Positions 25,306 through 34,664 of a stretch of DNA of 64,000 bases are shown here, piece by piece. The notes beneath the pieces were generated by a model that did not search any database, was not told the DNA's origin, and saw only the letters and a program-made list of their open reading frames with translations. Position numbers and translations under genes: made by a program. This DNA comes from Methanomassiliicoccaceae archaeon COG_1 (GTDB lineage: Archaea > Thermoplasmatota > Thermoplasmata > Methanomassiliicoccales > Methanomethylophilaceae), in NCBI GenBank assembly GCA_028561875.1, contig JAQQTI010000001.1, positions 372,001 to 436,000 on the forward strand, given 5' to 3'. The stretch's first letter is position 1. Each line of letters opens with the position of its first letter.

Positions 25306-25467
25306 ATGAAGCGTCTGAAAAGCATATTTCGGCGGCGCCCTCTGGAGGCCGTCATGCATCCTAGAAACGGAAGAATCTTAACGGGTCCCGTACAATGGAG
25401 GCCAGTGAATTGGCCTTATGTGATATGGATGTACTTTCCCACGATGCGGGCAGGAGCACTGTGGCTT
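25306..25467 (+). pseudogene. Possible small gene split by the IS element
   Basis: A frame beginning at 25306, just after a TATATAA patch, is interrupted by the IS at 25468. If the IS and one copy of the 7-bp duplication are removed, the frame continues through 27337-27396 to a TGA, giving 73 residues rich in Trp, Arg and Pro with a short hydrophobic centre. It resembles no family. The continuity of frame across the insertion is suggestive but could be chance. Confidence 0.2.
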
Positions 25468-25487
25468 CCCAAACCTTCGGATTTTCT
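25461..25487. repeat. IS left end: target duplication plus terminal repeat
   Basis: GTGGCTT (25461-25467) is the target duplication; the terminal repeat follows at 25468-25487. Confidence 0.9.
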
Positions 25488-27329
25488 AGGATACGTTCAT
25501 GAACTCGTCTTCGGCAGCTTGCAGACATAGTCCCTGCGCTCCATGACCCTGCCTGTCGAGATATCGGCTATGCCGAACGCCGAGAAGATCTGACGGTTCG
25601 TCTTCGAGATGTGCGTGAGCTTCCAGTTCCCGGTATTGCCTACGGCCATGATGCTGTTCAGGGAACGGATGACCTCCCTGACGGTCATCCTGTGGACCTT
25701 GTCGTCCTTCCTCTTGGATAACGGGAGGGAATCGCGGTACATGCGCAGGCTCCTGCGTATGTAGATTATCATCATGAGCGCTACGAATCTCACGAAGAAT
25801 CTGCCTCTGGCCCTGTCTGCATCCGGTGTCCTGATCCTCTTGCCGTCCAGGTCATTCTTGTACGCATCGTATGCCTCCTCGACCTGGTTCCGGAGTTCGT
25901 ATGCCGCCACCGCGGCATCCCATTCCGTTCCCTCGGGGGTTATGAGGATGTATATCCCCGCGCGGTTGTTGCTGAACGAGACCGAGTTCCAGTTGATCTC
26001 CACGGCGGTCTTCCCCTCATCGTCCCGGCCCAATGTCAGCGCGCCTGCCAGATCCTTCCTCTTCTGGAGTTCCTTGCACGCTTCGCCGTACTTCAGACCC
26101 TCCAGTTTCGTCCTCATTGCATGGATATCGGACATGAAGGAGTTGGTTATCTGTACCTCCGCATCGGGATTGTATATCACATGTGCGGAACAGCGGACCG
26201 CGGATTCCCGACCGCTGTCCTTCTCTGTCGCATATATGTATTCGTCACAGTCCTCCTTCGAATTCTTCGGCACGACCCCTATCGGCACCGTGACATGGCC
26301 GTACCTGTTACCATCCAGCATATCCTGGTTGCGGGGATCCTTCACCAAGGGATAGCTGTCAGTCAATACCGCCTTCAATGCCTTCGAGTCGATGTTCGAT
26401 GGCGTTACGAAACCGACCCCGCCGTCCAGGAGATACTTCACATTGGCCGCGGATTCGAATCCGCGGTCGAATAACGCATCCCCGCTGAGTCCCTTCTCCT
26501 TCAGCGTATCCACGACCACCTTCAGAGTGGTGATGTCCGCCACCGAACCGGGCAGCATCTGGAACCCCATCGGTATCCCTTCGGAATCGGTCACCAGCAG
26601 CCAGTTCACCTGTCTCAGTCTCTCGTGGTCGCGGTTGTATCCCCATTCCGCCCATCCGTCCAGATTGCCGTAGGTGGACTCCGAGGTTATATCTATGGCA
26701 TATGTGCCCCCCTTCTGCCTCTCATAGCGCTTGTCGAAGAAGGTGTCCATGGAGACCATGGACATGCCTATGTCCTTGGTCATCTCGGACAGCACCGCGG
26801 GGGACAGCTCCCCGCGGAGCTGCAGGAAACTGGATATCACAGATTCCTCCATGGTTATGCGGATCTCGTCCATCACGGAAGGTTCCAGCACCTGGGCCAT
26901 CGCCGTGGCCAGTATCTTTTTTCTCAGGTCCGGGAAGGATGCGTTCAGATCATCCTCTATGTGTAGCGAACGCTGCACCGCATCCAGGAACACCACCGAA
27001 CCGTAGCGGAGGGCATAGGTCTCGCCGTCATCGGATTTGCACACATCCGCCGAAGAAGGTGCCTTCACCTTCTTCGGGATTATCTTTCCGGTCTCCGGAT
27101 CCACCACTCCGAGATATTCGTTGGTGGAAACCGGGTTCTTTTTGCCCGGAACTCTGCGAGAGGTGCTCCGATATGCGTATGTTTTCCCGTCCTTCTGTTG
27201 ATAATAGATGGCCATGTATCCTATATATCTTGCTACATATATAATAGTAGCGCCTGCATACTGGCTCACAGAAAATTGTAGCAGAAAATCAGGATTTCAG
27301 AACGTAGTCAGAAATTCCGAAGGTTTGGG
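25468..27329. mobile_element. Complete insertion sequence (1,862 bp), IS1634/IS4-like
   Basis: The element is bounded by about 20-bp terminal inverted repeats (left CCCAAACCTTCGGATTTTCT, right complement CCCAAACCTTCGGAATTTCT, one mismatch) and flanked on both sides by the 7-base direct repeat GTGGCTT. It carries one intact transposase gene on the minus strand and nothing else. Intact ends, target duplication and uninterrupted gene show a recent insertion. Confidence 0.93.
25497..27215 (-). CDS. DDE transposase of the IS element
   Basis: A 572-residue transposase of the IS1634/IS4 type, which cuts and pastes the element using an RNase H-like DDE site. The first Asp is probably in YAIDITSESTYG, the second in DALFDRGFES, and the Glu in YELRNQVEEAYDAYKND, a typical IS4-group Y-(2)-R-(3)-E-(6)-K-like signature. 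I chose the ATG at 27215 (MAIYYQQKDGK); an earlier in-frame start would place coding sequence over the promoter-like CTATATATCTTGCTACATATATA stretch region at 27221-27243. The frame is intact, so the element may be active. Confidence 0.9.
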   Translation of the reverse strand: MAIYYQQKDGKTYAYRSTSRRVPGKKNPVSTNEYLGVVDPETGKIIPKKVKAPSSADVCKSDDGETYALRYGSVVFLDAVQRSLHIEDDLNASFPDLRKKILATAMAQVLEPSVMDEIRITMEESVISSFLQLRGELSPAVLSEMTKDIGMSMVSMDTFFDKRYERQKGGTYAIDITSESTYGNLDGWAEWGYNRDHERLRQVNWLLVTDSEGIPMGFQMLPGSVADITTLKVVVDTLKEKGLSGDALFDRGFESAANVKYLLDGGVGFVTPSNIDSKALKAVLTDSYPLVKDPRNQDMLDGNRYGHVTVPIGVVPKNSKEDCDEYIYATEKDSGRESAVRCSAHVIYNPDAEVQITNSFMSDIHAMRTKLEGLKYGEACKELQKRKDLAGALTLGRDDEGKTAVEINWNSVSFSNNRAGIYILITPEGTEWDAAVAAYELRNQVEEAYDAYKNDLDGKRIRTPDADRARGRFFVRFVALMMIIYIRRSLRMYRDSLPLSKRKDDKVHRMTVREVIRSLNSIMAVGNTGNWKLTHISKTNRQIFSAFGIADISTGRVMERRDYVCKLPKTSS

Positions 27330-27336
27330 GTGGCTT
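27310..27336. repeat. IS right end: terminal repeat plus target duplication
   Basis: The inverted terminal repeat occupies 27310-27329 and the second GTGGCTT copy 27330-27336. Confidence 0.9.
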
Positions 27337-27462
27337 GGGGGCATCATGTTTTCCTGGTCGGTCTCTCAGCCTCGGTATCGATCGAATTGGCTATGACAGG
27401 GCCCCCAACCGGCTGCTTGTCCGGCACATCCATTTTTGAACTACCGATGCCATGCTCTCCGT

Positions 27463-28251
27463 ATGGGGGCGGGGCTACGTTCGATCACCGAGGGGGATGC
27501 GGAGAAGCTATGCTCGTTCATCAGGGGCGCCGTCGCGTCCTGCGGAGCAAAGGGCGCCACGGTCGGCATCAGCGGCGGGGTGGATTCCGCCGTGGTAGCC
27601 AAGCTTTGCGCCGACGCTCTCGGCGGGGGGAAAGTGCTTTGCGTGTTCATGCCGGTGAAGAATACCCCTGTAGCGGATTTCCGGCAGACCATGGAGATGT
27701 GCAGGGCGTGGGGGACAAGGTACGCCGTCGTCGACATACAGCGGGCGACCGATGCCTTCTCCGCCATGTTGCTGACCGGAAAGGAGGCCCCGCTCGAGAA
27801 GGGGAATATCATGGCCAGATGCCGGATGATTGTTCTTTACGACAAGGCGAAGAAGGAAAGGCATCTCGTATTCGGCACAACCAACCGCAGCGAGCTTCTC
27901 ATGGGGTACATGACGAAGCACGGCGACGGCGCCGCGGACGTCATGCCGATGGCCGGCTTATACAAGACCCAGGTGTGGGAGTTGGCCAGGTTGATCGGAG
28001 TCCCCGGGGACATAATCAGTAAGGTTCCCACCGCAGGGCTGTGGGAGGGCCAAACGGACGAGAAGGAGATGGGGATATCCTACCGCGATCTCGATCTGGC
28101 TCTAGACCGCATGGAGCACGGCGGGACGGATGCAGATATGGCAGAGGCCGCGGGCATAACGCCTGAGAAGGCCGCCAGTCTTAGGAGCCAGGTGGCGGGG
28201 ATGAAGCACAAGCGCTCCCCGCCCCTGGTTCCCGACGGCGTCACATTCTGA
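27463..28251 (+). CDS. nadE: NH3-dependent NAD+ synthetase
   Basis: NadE converts deamido-NAD to NAD with ATP and ammonia. The PP-loop SGGVDS is at residues 37-42 and the family signature GTTNRSELLMGYMTKHGDG region near 147-165 binds the substrate; LYKTQVWELARLIGVP near 178 and the PTAGLWEGQTDE stretch near 200 are also characteristic. The length (262 residues) matches the ammonia-dependent short form; no glutaminase domain is present. The ATG at 27463 is preferred to the TTG at 27436. An IS element lies upstream, ending 134 bases before the gene. Confidence 0.93.
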   Translation: MGAGLRSITEGDAEKLCSFIRGAVASCGAKGATVGISGGVDSAVVAKLCADALGGGKVLCVFMPVKNTPVADFRQTMEMCRAWGTRYAVVDIQRATDAFSAMLLTGKEAPLEKGNIMARCRMIVLYDKAKKERHLVFGTTNRSELLMGYMTKHGDGAADVMPMAGLYKTQVWELARLIGVPGDIISKVPTAGLWEGQTDEKEMGISYRDLDLALDRMEHGGTDADMAEAAGITPEKAASLRSQVAGMKHKRSPPLVPDGVTF

Positions 28252-28319
28252 ACCTGCAAGGCGCTGAACCGTTATCCAGACGAAGTTGGATTATAGGTCT
28301 ATGGAAATACGGTGTCACA

Positions 28320-29474
28320 ATGGGAGCGTTCCGCGAGGGGGAGGAGTACGTCAGCACCGGCGGTAGGAGGTTGCGCCGGGGATATACTACGGGTACGTGC
28401 GCGGCGGCCGCGACGAGGGCCGCGGCGATGGCGCTCCTATCCGGGGGGCGTCCAGAGTCCGTCGAGGTTGAGACCCCGAAGGGCATCTTCGTGCGCGTGC
28501 CGGTCGAGGCACTTTCCGTGGAGGGAGGGAAGGCGGCGTGCGCCGTGCGCAAGGACGGCGGTGACGACGCCGACGACACCAACGGCATGTTGATCTGCGC
28601 CGAGGTAGAGAGGATCGGCGACGGGATATCCATCGACGGTGGCGAGGGCGTGGGCAGGGTCACCCGCAAAGGGCTGGACCAGCCCGTCGGCAACGCGGCG
28701 ATAAACCGCGTCCCCCGTGCGATGATAAAGGAGGCCGCGGAGCGGGAGATGGACGCCGCTGGGTACGACGGGGGGCTGAGGATCACCATCACTGCCCCTG
28801 AAGGCGGCAGGGTCGCCTCGAGGACGTTCAACCCCCGCCTCGGCATCGTCGGCGGGGTATCCATCCTCGGCACGAGCGGCATCGTAGAGCCGATGAGCGA
28901 GGACACGCTGATTGGCTCTATCCGCGCGGAGGCAAGGATGTTCCTCGCGCAGGATGGCGGGAGGAGGTACCTCCTCGCCGTGCCCGGCAATTACGGGAGG
29001 GATTTCGTCGCGGCGTACCCGGCGCTCAACGGCGTGCAACCCGTGGAGTGTAGCAACTACATTGGCGGTGTGATAGACATAGCTAGGGAGGAGGGTGCCG
29101 CGGGCGTGCTCCTCGTCGGCAACCTCGGCAAGCTCGTCAAGGTGGCAGGAGGGATAATGAACACCCACTCGCGCAACGCCGACTGTCGGATGGAGATCCT
29201 CGCAGCCAACGCCGCTATGGCGGGCGCGGATGCGGAAACCGTCAAGAAGGTAATGGGGTGCGTTTCGACGGACGACGTCCTTGAGGTGCTCGGCACCGTG
29301 GGCCTCATGAAGGCCACCATGGATACGCTCATACCGAAGATAGAGTTTCACATGGACCACCGCGCCAAGGGCACTCTAGAAGTCGGCGCGGTGGTGTTTT
29401 CCAGCAAGTTCGGAGTCCTTGGCGAGACGCCGTCCGCAGCGAAACTGGTGAGGAAGGTCGGTGAGAGGGAATGA
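28320..29474 (+). CDS. cbiD: Cobalt-precorrin-5B C1-methyltransferase
   Basis: CbiD methylates C1 of cobalt-precorrin-5B in the anaerobic cobalamin route. The 384-residue protein shows the N-terminal LRRGYTTGTCAAAAT motif (residues 18-32), TRKGLDQPVGNAAINRVPR region near 120-138, and FNPRLGIVGGVSILGTSGIV near 170. It starts the operon cbiD-cbiG-cbiJET-cbiA, all joined by four-base overlaps. A weak TATA-like GGATTATAGG (28287-28296) is about 28 bases upstream. Confidence 0.94.
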   Translation: MGAFREGEEYVSTGGRRLRRGYTTGTCAAAATRAAAMALLSGGRPESVEVETPKGIFVRVPVEALSVEGGKAACAVRKDGGDDADDTNGMLICAEVERIGDGISIDGGEGVGRVTRKGLDQPVGNAAINRVPRAMIKEAAEREMDAAGYDGGLRITITAPEGGRVASRTFNPRLGIVGGVSILGTSGIVEPMSEDTLIGSIRAEARMFLAQDGGRRYLLAVPGNYGRDFVAAYPALNGVQPVECSNYIGGVIDIAREEGAAGVLLVGNLGKLVKVAGGIMNTHSRNADCRMEILAANAAMAGADAETVKKVMGCVSTDDVLEVLGTVGLMKATMDTLIPKIEFHMDHRAKGTLEVGAVVFSSKFGVLGETPSAAKLVRKVGERE

Positions 29475-30514
29475 AGGCCCGCGCGATCGCATTTTCCACC
29501 AAAGGGTGTGCCACCGCCAAGAGGATAGCAGAGGCGCTCGCGGGGGAGGACGTCACACTCTGCGCTAAGACGTCCTCGGACGTCCTCGGACTGGTCAGGG
29601 TGGAATTGGGCATGAGGGAGTGGACGGAGCGCGCGTTCGCGGAATGCGACGCAGTGATATTCGTCGGAGCGATAGGAATCGCCGTGAGGGAGATCGCCCC
29701 CTTCGTGAGGTCCAAGGACACAGATCCTGCCGTGATATCGGTCGACGAGCTGGGCCGGTTCTCAGTACCCGTCCTCTCCGGGCACATAGGTGGTGCGAAC
29801 GCGCTTGCCATCAGGATTGCTGCAGGCATCGGCGCGGTGCCGGTGGTCACCACGGCTACCGACATAAACGGAAAGATTGCGATAGACACGTTCGCCGCCG
29901 TGCAGGGTATGTCGATTGCGAGCCTACATACGGCAAAGGAGGTTGCCTCGCGGATACTCGCCGGGGCCCCGGTCGGATTCGTATCCGACTATCCAGTGAG
30001 GGGGGAGGTGCCGTCCGAACTCTCATCCCCCGAGGGATCGCCCACCGGCGTGTACGTCGGGTCCGACCCGGAGAGGAGGCCGTTCACCACCACTCTCCGT
30101 CTGATCCCCCGCGACAGGGTACTCGGCATAGGGTGCCGCCGCGGGATATCCGAGAATGCCATAGAAGAGGCGGTATCCTCCGCATTGGCGGGGGCCGGAA
30201 TACGCATTGAATCGGTGCGTGCTGTCGCGAGCATAGACCTCAAGAGAGGCGAGGAGGGCCTTCTCGCATTCGCATCACGGCACCGTCTGCCGATTACGTT
30301 TCACAGCGCCGCCGAGCTCAACTCGCTCGCTGGCGATTTCAGTGGATCGGAGTTCGTCAGATCCGTGACAGGGGCGGATTGCGTATGCGAGCGCGCTGCG
30401 CTCGCGGCCTCTCGCGGCGGAGTGCTGGAGATGAGGAAGCGCGCCGGCGGGGGCGTCACAGTCGCATCGGCGAGGGAACCCTTCGTCGTAGACTTCACGG
30501 GGCTGAGAGGATGA
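29471..30514 (+). CDS. cbiG: Cobalt-precorrin-5A hydrolase
   Basis: CbiG opens the delta-lactone of cobalt-precorrin-5A and releases the two-carbon fragment as acetaldehyde. The 347-residue protein has the N-terminal domain with FVGAIGIAVREIAPFVRSKDTDPAV region near 57-80 and LSGHIGGANALAIRIA near 98, and the C-terminal CobE-like domain with GIGCRRGISENAIEEAV near 220. It overlaps cbiD at its start and the cbiJET fusion at its end (ATGATGG at 30511). Confidence 0.93.
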   Translation: MKARAIAFSTKGCATAKRIAEALAGEDVTLCAKTSSDVLGLVRVELGMREWTERAFAECDAVIFVGAIGIAVREIAPFVRSKDTDPAVISVDELGRFSVPVLSGHIGGANALAIRIAAGIGAVPVVTTATDINGKIAIDTFAAVQGMSIASLHTAKEVASRILAGAPVGFVSDYPVRGEVPSELSSPEGSPTGVYVGSDPERRPFTTTLRLIPRDRVLGIGCRRGISENAIEEAVSSALAGAGIRIESVRAVASIDLKRGEEGLLAFASRHRLPITFHSAAELNSLAGDFSGSEFVRSVTGADCVCERAALAASRGGVLEMRKRAGGGVTVASAREPFVVDFTGLRG

Positions 30515-32499
30515 TGGACAGAACGCCTAAGGTTATGGTATTCGCGGGGACGACGGAGGGGCGCGACATCGTCGCGTTCCTCGCCGCCGCCGGCGTGAAT
30601 GTGCGCGCCTGCGTGGCGACGGATTACGGGAGGGCGGCGATGAAGGAGCATCCTAACGTGGAGGTCTCCTCGCACCCCCTTCGCTCCGACGAGATGAGGG
30701 GGCTTATGAGGGAGTACCAAGTGGTAGTGGATGCCACCCACCCCTACGCCGCGACCATATCCACCCACGTCAGGCAAGCATGCGAGGAGACAAAGGCGGA
30801 GTACATCCGTCTACGGAGACCGTCCACCCTCGAGGCCGACGGCATCGTCGTCGTCGACAGCTACGAGGAAGCCGTGGAGTACCTCAAGGGCACTGAGGGG
30901 AACATCCTCCTCACCACTGGCAGCAACAAGCTCGGGATTTTCAAGACGTTACCCGGCTACACGGACAGAGTTTACGTTAGGGCTCTATCCACCGCGGCCG
31001 TCGCCCGGGCGGTCGCCGAGACCGGACTGGAAGGCCCCCACATGATTCTCATGCAGGGGCCGTACTCGGAGGACCTGAACTACGACATGCTTCTGCACGT
31101 CGGGGCGAAGTACATGGTCACCAAGGATTCCGGCGTGCCCGGAGGCTTCGACGAGAAGGTCCGTGCCGCGAAACGCGCAGGCGCCGTCTCGGTCGTCATC
31201 GGGAGGCCGCCAGACGACGTCGGCATGGGCTACAGGGAGGTTGTGGCGTACCTCTGCGAAAAATTAGGCCTAACCGCGCCCGATTCCAAGCGCAAGCTGA
31301 GCATAGTCGGCACCGGCGTCGGGCCGGGCACCGGACTGACCGCCGCGGCCGCCGAAGCGGTGCGTTCAGCGGATCTGGTCATCGGTGCGCGGCGCATGCT
31401 CGACATCCCCGAGGCCGCGGGCAAACGCACCTTAGTGGAGTACTCCGCGGATAAGATTTTCACCTACCTCGCCGGCCATACGAACCATGCTAGCGTCGCC
31501 GTTCTGCTGTCCGGTGACGTCGGATTCCACAGTGGTGCGAAGGCGATTATCGAGAACCGGGAGGCAGAGCAGTACGACGTCGCCGTCCATTGCGGGATAT
31601 CGTCCGTGCAGTACCTCTGCGCCAAGGCGGGCGTTCCATGGCAGGACGTCAAGCTGATCAGCGCCCACGGGAGGGTGGCGAACATCGCCGGAGAGGTTCG
31701 CAGGAGCCCAGCGGTGTTCGTACTGCTGGATGGAGCCGATGGCGTCGCCGCCATGTGCAGCCAGCTCGTGGACTACGGCATGGGGCACGCCGAGGTCTTG
31801 GTCGGATGCGACCTCGGGTACCCGGAGGAGAGGATAGTCGGCGGGACCCCAGGGGAGGTCGCGACGATGGGGCTGGGGGGACTGTGCGCTGCCCTCGTGT
31901 TCAATCCGTCCGCGGATGCGTCCCGTCCGATATGCATCCTAGATTCCGAGTTCGTCAGGGGCGATGCGCCGATGTCGAAAAGCGAGGTGCGCGCCCTCTC
32001 CGTAGCAAAGCTCGGGCTTTCCGACGACTCCGTGATCTACGATGTCGGCGCGGGGACTGGCAGTGTCTCCGTGGAGATGGCGAGGACGGCCGTGCATGGT
32101 GTGGTGTACGCGATCGAGAAAGAGGGAGCCGCCGTGGAGCTCATAGACGCCAACCGTCGGAAGTTCTCCTGCCCTAACATCGAAATCGTTAAGGGCTCGG
32201 CGCCGGACGCGCTGGTGGACCTTCCTCCTCCCACTCACGCCTTTATCGGCGGCAGCTCCGGCAACCTCGGGGAGATAGTGGACGCCATACTCGCCAAGAG
32301 CCCCAAGGCGAGAATAGTCGTGAACTCCGTCACGCTGGAGACGGTCTCCGAGGTCATCAACCTGTCCAGGAAGCATGCTCTGGAGCAGGAGGAGGTCGTC
32401 TGCATCAATGCCGCTTCCTCGCGGAGGCTCGGCGAATACAACCTGATGGTTGCCCAAAATCCCGTGTACATCGCGGCCTTCAGGGGGAAGGGCGCATGA
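30511..32499 (+). CDS. cbiJET: CbiJ-CbiE-CbiT triple fusion
   Basis: Three consecutive cobalamin enzymes in one 662-residue chain. Residues about 7-250 are cobalt-precorrin-6A reductase (CbiJ/CobK: VFAGTTEGRDI, DATHPYAATIS, TTGSNKLGIF). Residues about 262-465 are the C5-methyltransferase CbiE (SIVGTGVGPGTGL, LLSGDVGFHSGA). Residues about 478-662 are the C15-methyltransferase/decarboxylase CbiT with the AdoMet loop DVGAGTGS at 511-518 and GGSSGNLGEIVDAI. CbiE-CbiT fusions (CobL) are common; addition of CbiJ at the front is much less so. The ATG at 30511 overlaps the cbiG stop; longer upstream reading is arginine-rich and unlikely. Confidence 0.93.
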   Translation: MMDRTPKVMVFAGTTEGRDIVAFLAAAGVNVRACVATDYGRAAMKEHPNVEVSSHPLRSDEMRGLMREYQVVVDATHPYAATISTHVRQACEETKAEYIRLRRPSTLEADGIVVVDSYEEAVEYLKGTEGNILLTTGSNKLGIFKTLPGYTDRVYVRALSTAAVARAVAETGLEGPHMILMQGPYSEDLNYDMLLHVGAKYMVTKDSGVPGGFDEKVRAAKRAGAVSVVIGRPPDDVGMGYREVVAYLCEKLGLTAPDSKRKLSIVGTGVGPGTGLTAAAAEAVRSADLVIGARRMLDIPEAAGKRTLVEYSADKIFTYLAGHTNHASVAVLLSGDVGFHSGAKAIIENREAEQYDVAVHCGISSVQYLCAKAGVPWQDVKLISAHGRVANIAGEVRRSPAVFVLLDGADGVAAMCSQLVDYGMGHAEVLVGCDLGYPEERIVGGTPGEVATMGLGGLCAALVFNPSADASRPICILDSEFVRGDAPMSKSEVRALSVAKLGLSDDSVIYDVGAGTGSVSVEMARTAVHGVVYAIEKEGAAVELIDANRRKFSCPNIEIVKGSAPDALVDLPPPTHAFIGGSSGNLGEIVDAILAKSPKARIVVNSVTLETVSEVINLSRKHALEQEEVVCINAASSRRLGEYNLMVAQNPVYIAAFRGKGA

Positions 32500-33929
32500 G
32501 CCTCGCGAGGGTAATGATCGCCGCCCCGGCGAGTGGGAGCGGGAAGACGCTCGTAACCTGCGGAATAATCCAAGCCCTCGTGAACCGCGGGATGAAGGTC
32601 TCGTCCTTCAAGTGCGGGCCGGATTACATCGATCCGATGTTCCACTCCCGCGTCATCGGCGCCAGGTCGAGGAATCTCGACTGCTTCTTCTGTGCCGATT
32701 CGACCCTCCGCTACCTCTTCACCAGGTCTGCCGAGCCATCGGACATCTCCGTCATCGAGGGCGTGATGGGTTTTTACGACGGTATCCGTGCCTCTGTGAC
32801 CGAGGGTAGCTCGTACGACGTATCTCAGAAGCTGGAAGCCCCCGTGGTCCTGCTCGTCAACGTCCGTGGGAGCAGCACCTCGTGCATCCCCGTCATTAAG
32901 GGGTTCAAGGAGTTCCGTGAGAACAGGATGGAAGGAGTGATCCTCAACAACATGAACGCCTCGCTGTTCCCCGAGATAAAGAGGGCGATCGAGGGCGAGC
33001 TCGGCCTGAAGGTGATCGGTTACGTGCCGAAACTGGAGGGGGCGAGCCTCGAGAGCAGGCACCTCGGCCTTGTGATGCCGGACGAAATAGCCTCGCTGAG
33101 GGATGACCTCAACAGGGTGGCGGCGACCCTTGAGGAGACCCTCGACATCGACATGCTAATCGGCATAGCGAGGGCTGCTCCACCCATCGCCGGCGAGGCT
33201 CCCGCGCACGGCGTCCTGGAGGAGAAGGTGAGGGTGGGATTCGCCCTCGACGACGCGTTCTGCTTCAACTACGAGGACAACATCGCGCTCCTTGAAGAGT
33301 GCGGGGCGGAGATCGTCTACTTCTCGCCGATTAACGACTCCAAACTCCCAGAGGGAATCTCCGGCCTCATCCTTTCGGGGGGATACCCCGAGCTGCACTG
33401 CGCAGAACTTAGCGCGAACCGGCAGATGCTTGCCGACATCAAGGAAAAAATCGCTGGGGGCATGCCATGTCTCGCCGAATGCGGCGGGTTCATGTACCTA
33501 CACAGGGTCCTGAAGGATAGGGACGGGAAGGCGTGGCCGATGGTCGGCGTCGTCGACGGTGAGTCCGCCGACACCGGCAAGCTCACCCGCTTCGGGTACG
33601 TCTCGCTTTCCAGCAGCGATCCCGACTCCATAATAGCAGGAGGGGCGAAGGGGCACGAATTCCATTACTGGAACAGTACCGCCAACGGCGATTCCTGGAA
33701 TGCCGTCAAGACCTCTGGAAAGGCGTACCGCTGTGGACACGAGGAAGGCTCCCTCGCCGCCGGGTTCCCCCACTTGTACTATTACAGCAACCCCGACGCG
33801 GCCTACCGCTTCCTGTTGAAGTGCCAAGCCTACTCCAACCTCCGATCAGATGTCGATGTCGCCGAGCAGGTAGCCCGAAAGGCAGGCGACCGCCACGGCG
33901 ATGGCCAGGCCGAAGAGGAGCACCGCTAG
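32496..33929 (+). CDS. cbiA: Cobyrinate a,c-diamide synthase
   Basis: CbiA amidates the a and c side chains of cobyrinate with glutamine and ATP. It shows the P-loop ASGSGKT near residues 12-18, FKCGPDYIDPMFHS near 38-51, VRVGFALDDAFCFNYEDN near 246, and a glutamine amidotransferase domain with nucleophile in LAECGGFMYLHR and histidine in GHEFHYWNS. Family proteins end near the YYYSNPDAAYRFLLKC stretch (about residue 445); the remaining 30 hydrophilic residues are read antisense to the end of the ZIP gene and stop at a TAG. They may be genuine or the result of a lost stop. Last gene of the cbi operon. Confidence 0.93.
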   Translation: MSLARVMIAAPASGSGKTLVTCGIIQALVNRGMKVSSFKCGPDYIDPMFHSRVIGARSRNLDCFFCADSTLRYLFTRSAEPSDISVIEGVMGFYDGIRASVTEGSSYDVSQKLEAPVVLLVNVRGSSTSCIPVIKGFKEFRENRMEGVILNNMNASLFPEIKRAIEGELGLKVIGYVPKLEGASLESRHLGLVMPDEIASLRDDLNRVAATLEETLDIDMLIGIARAAPPIAGEAPAHGVLEEKVRVGFALDDAFCFNYEDNIALLEECGAEIVYFSPINDSKLPEGISGLILSGGYPELHCAELSANRQMLADIKEKIAGGMPCLAECGGFMYLHRVLKDRDGKAWPMVGVVDGESADTGKLTRFGYVSLSSSDPDSIIAGGAKGHEFHYWNSTANGDSWNAVKTSGKAYRCGHEEGSLAAGFPHLYYYSNPDAAYRFLLKCQAYSNLRSDVDVAEQVARKAGDRHGDGQAEEEHR

Positions 33930-34622
33930 CTGGCGGATGTCCCCCTTCCGATGGTGGAAAGACTCAGGTAGCATGTCGCACAGCGTCACGAAGGCGAAGA
34001 TTCCCACCGAGAAGCAGAGGGCCAGGCCGGCGAATTTGAAGTCCGCGCTGTCCAGCAGGGCGTAGGACAGCACTGAGGCCAGCGGGGATATCAGGCAGAA
34101 TGTCAGGAGGTAGAACTTTGTCTTATCCTTCCGTTTGGACATAAGCATGGTGGAGGTGAGCGAGAACGCCACCACCGATTTGTGAAGGCAAAGGGCGATG
34201 AGAACGAGCATCCCGACATCCTCCCCGGCGATGAAGGCGGCCGCGAGAGCCAGGCCGTCGAAGATTGAGTGGATGGCAAGGCCTATGAAAGCGGACAGGG
34301 AGGTTATGTCGTGCACTGCCTCCTCCCCCTTCCCGGAAGAGCGCCTCTTGATGATAACGTCGACGACCAGCAGGAGGACGAAGCCGAGGAGGATCATGTA
34401 TGCGACCTCGCTCGAGGAGTAGCCCGCATCGTACGTCCTTTCTATGGCCACTGGCAGGAGCATGACGAAGAGCACGCCGATCATGATGCCGGTACTGAAT
34501 CCTATCAAGAGATGCAGTCTGCTCTCACTCTCCTTCTTGACGAGGAAGGGGAGCCAGGCCGCCATCGCGGACACGACGAAGATTACTGCTGCGAATACGC
34601 AAATCATCGTGAAGTCATTCAT
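33846..34622 (-). CDS. ZIP-family metal transporter
   Basis: A 258-residue ZIP transporter with eight predicted membrane helices, which carries divalent metal ions into the cytoplasm. The metal-site motifs in helices 4 and 5 are present: HSIFDGLALA near residue 118 and LHKSVVAFS near 147. The loop between helices 3 and 4 is short and charged (KRRSSGKGEEAVHD). Zinc is the usual substrate, but some members carry iron, nickel or cobalt. It converges on cbiA with an 84-base overlap and is divergent from the NikR-like regulator 115 bases away, suggesting metal-controlled expression. Confidence 0.87.
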   Translation of the reverse strand: MNDFTMICVFAAVIFVVSAMAAWLPFLVKKESESRLHLLIGFSTGIMIGVLFVMLLPVAIERTYDAGYSSSEVAYMILLGFVLLLVVDVIIKRRSSGKGEEAVHDITSLSAFIGLAIHSIFDGLALAAAFIAGEDVGMLVLIALCLHKSVVAFSLTSTMLMSKRKDKTKFYLLTFCLISPLASVLSYALLDSADFKFAGLALCFSVGIFAFVTLCDMLPESFHHRKGDIRQLAVLLFGLAIAVAVACLSGYLLGDIDI

Positions 34623-34664
34623 AATTCCCTCGTTGCCGGACTATTATTAAAATATTTCCGGCTG

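Noticed and set aside
30379-30511. Earlier start of the cbiJET fusion
   Set aside because: The added 44 residues are mostly Arg and are read over the end of cbiG; the ATG at 30511 gives the normal CbiJ start.
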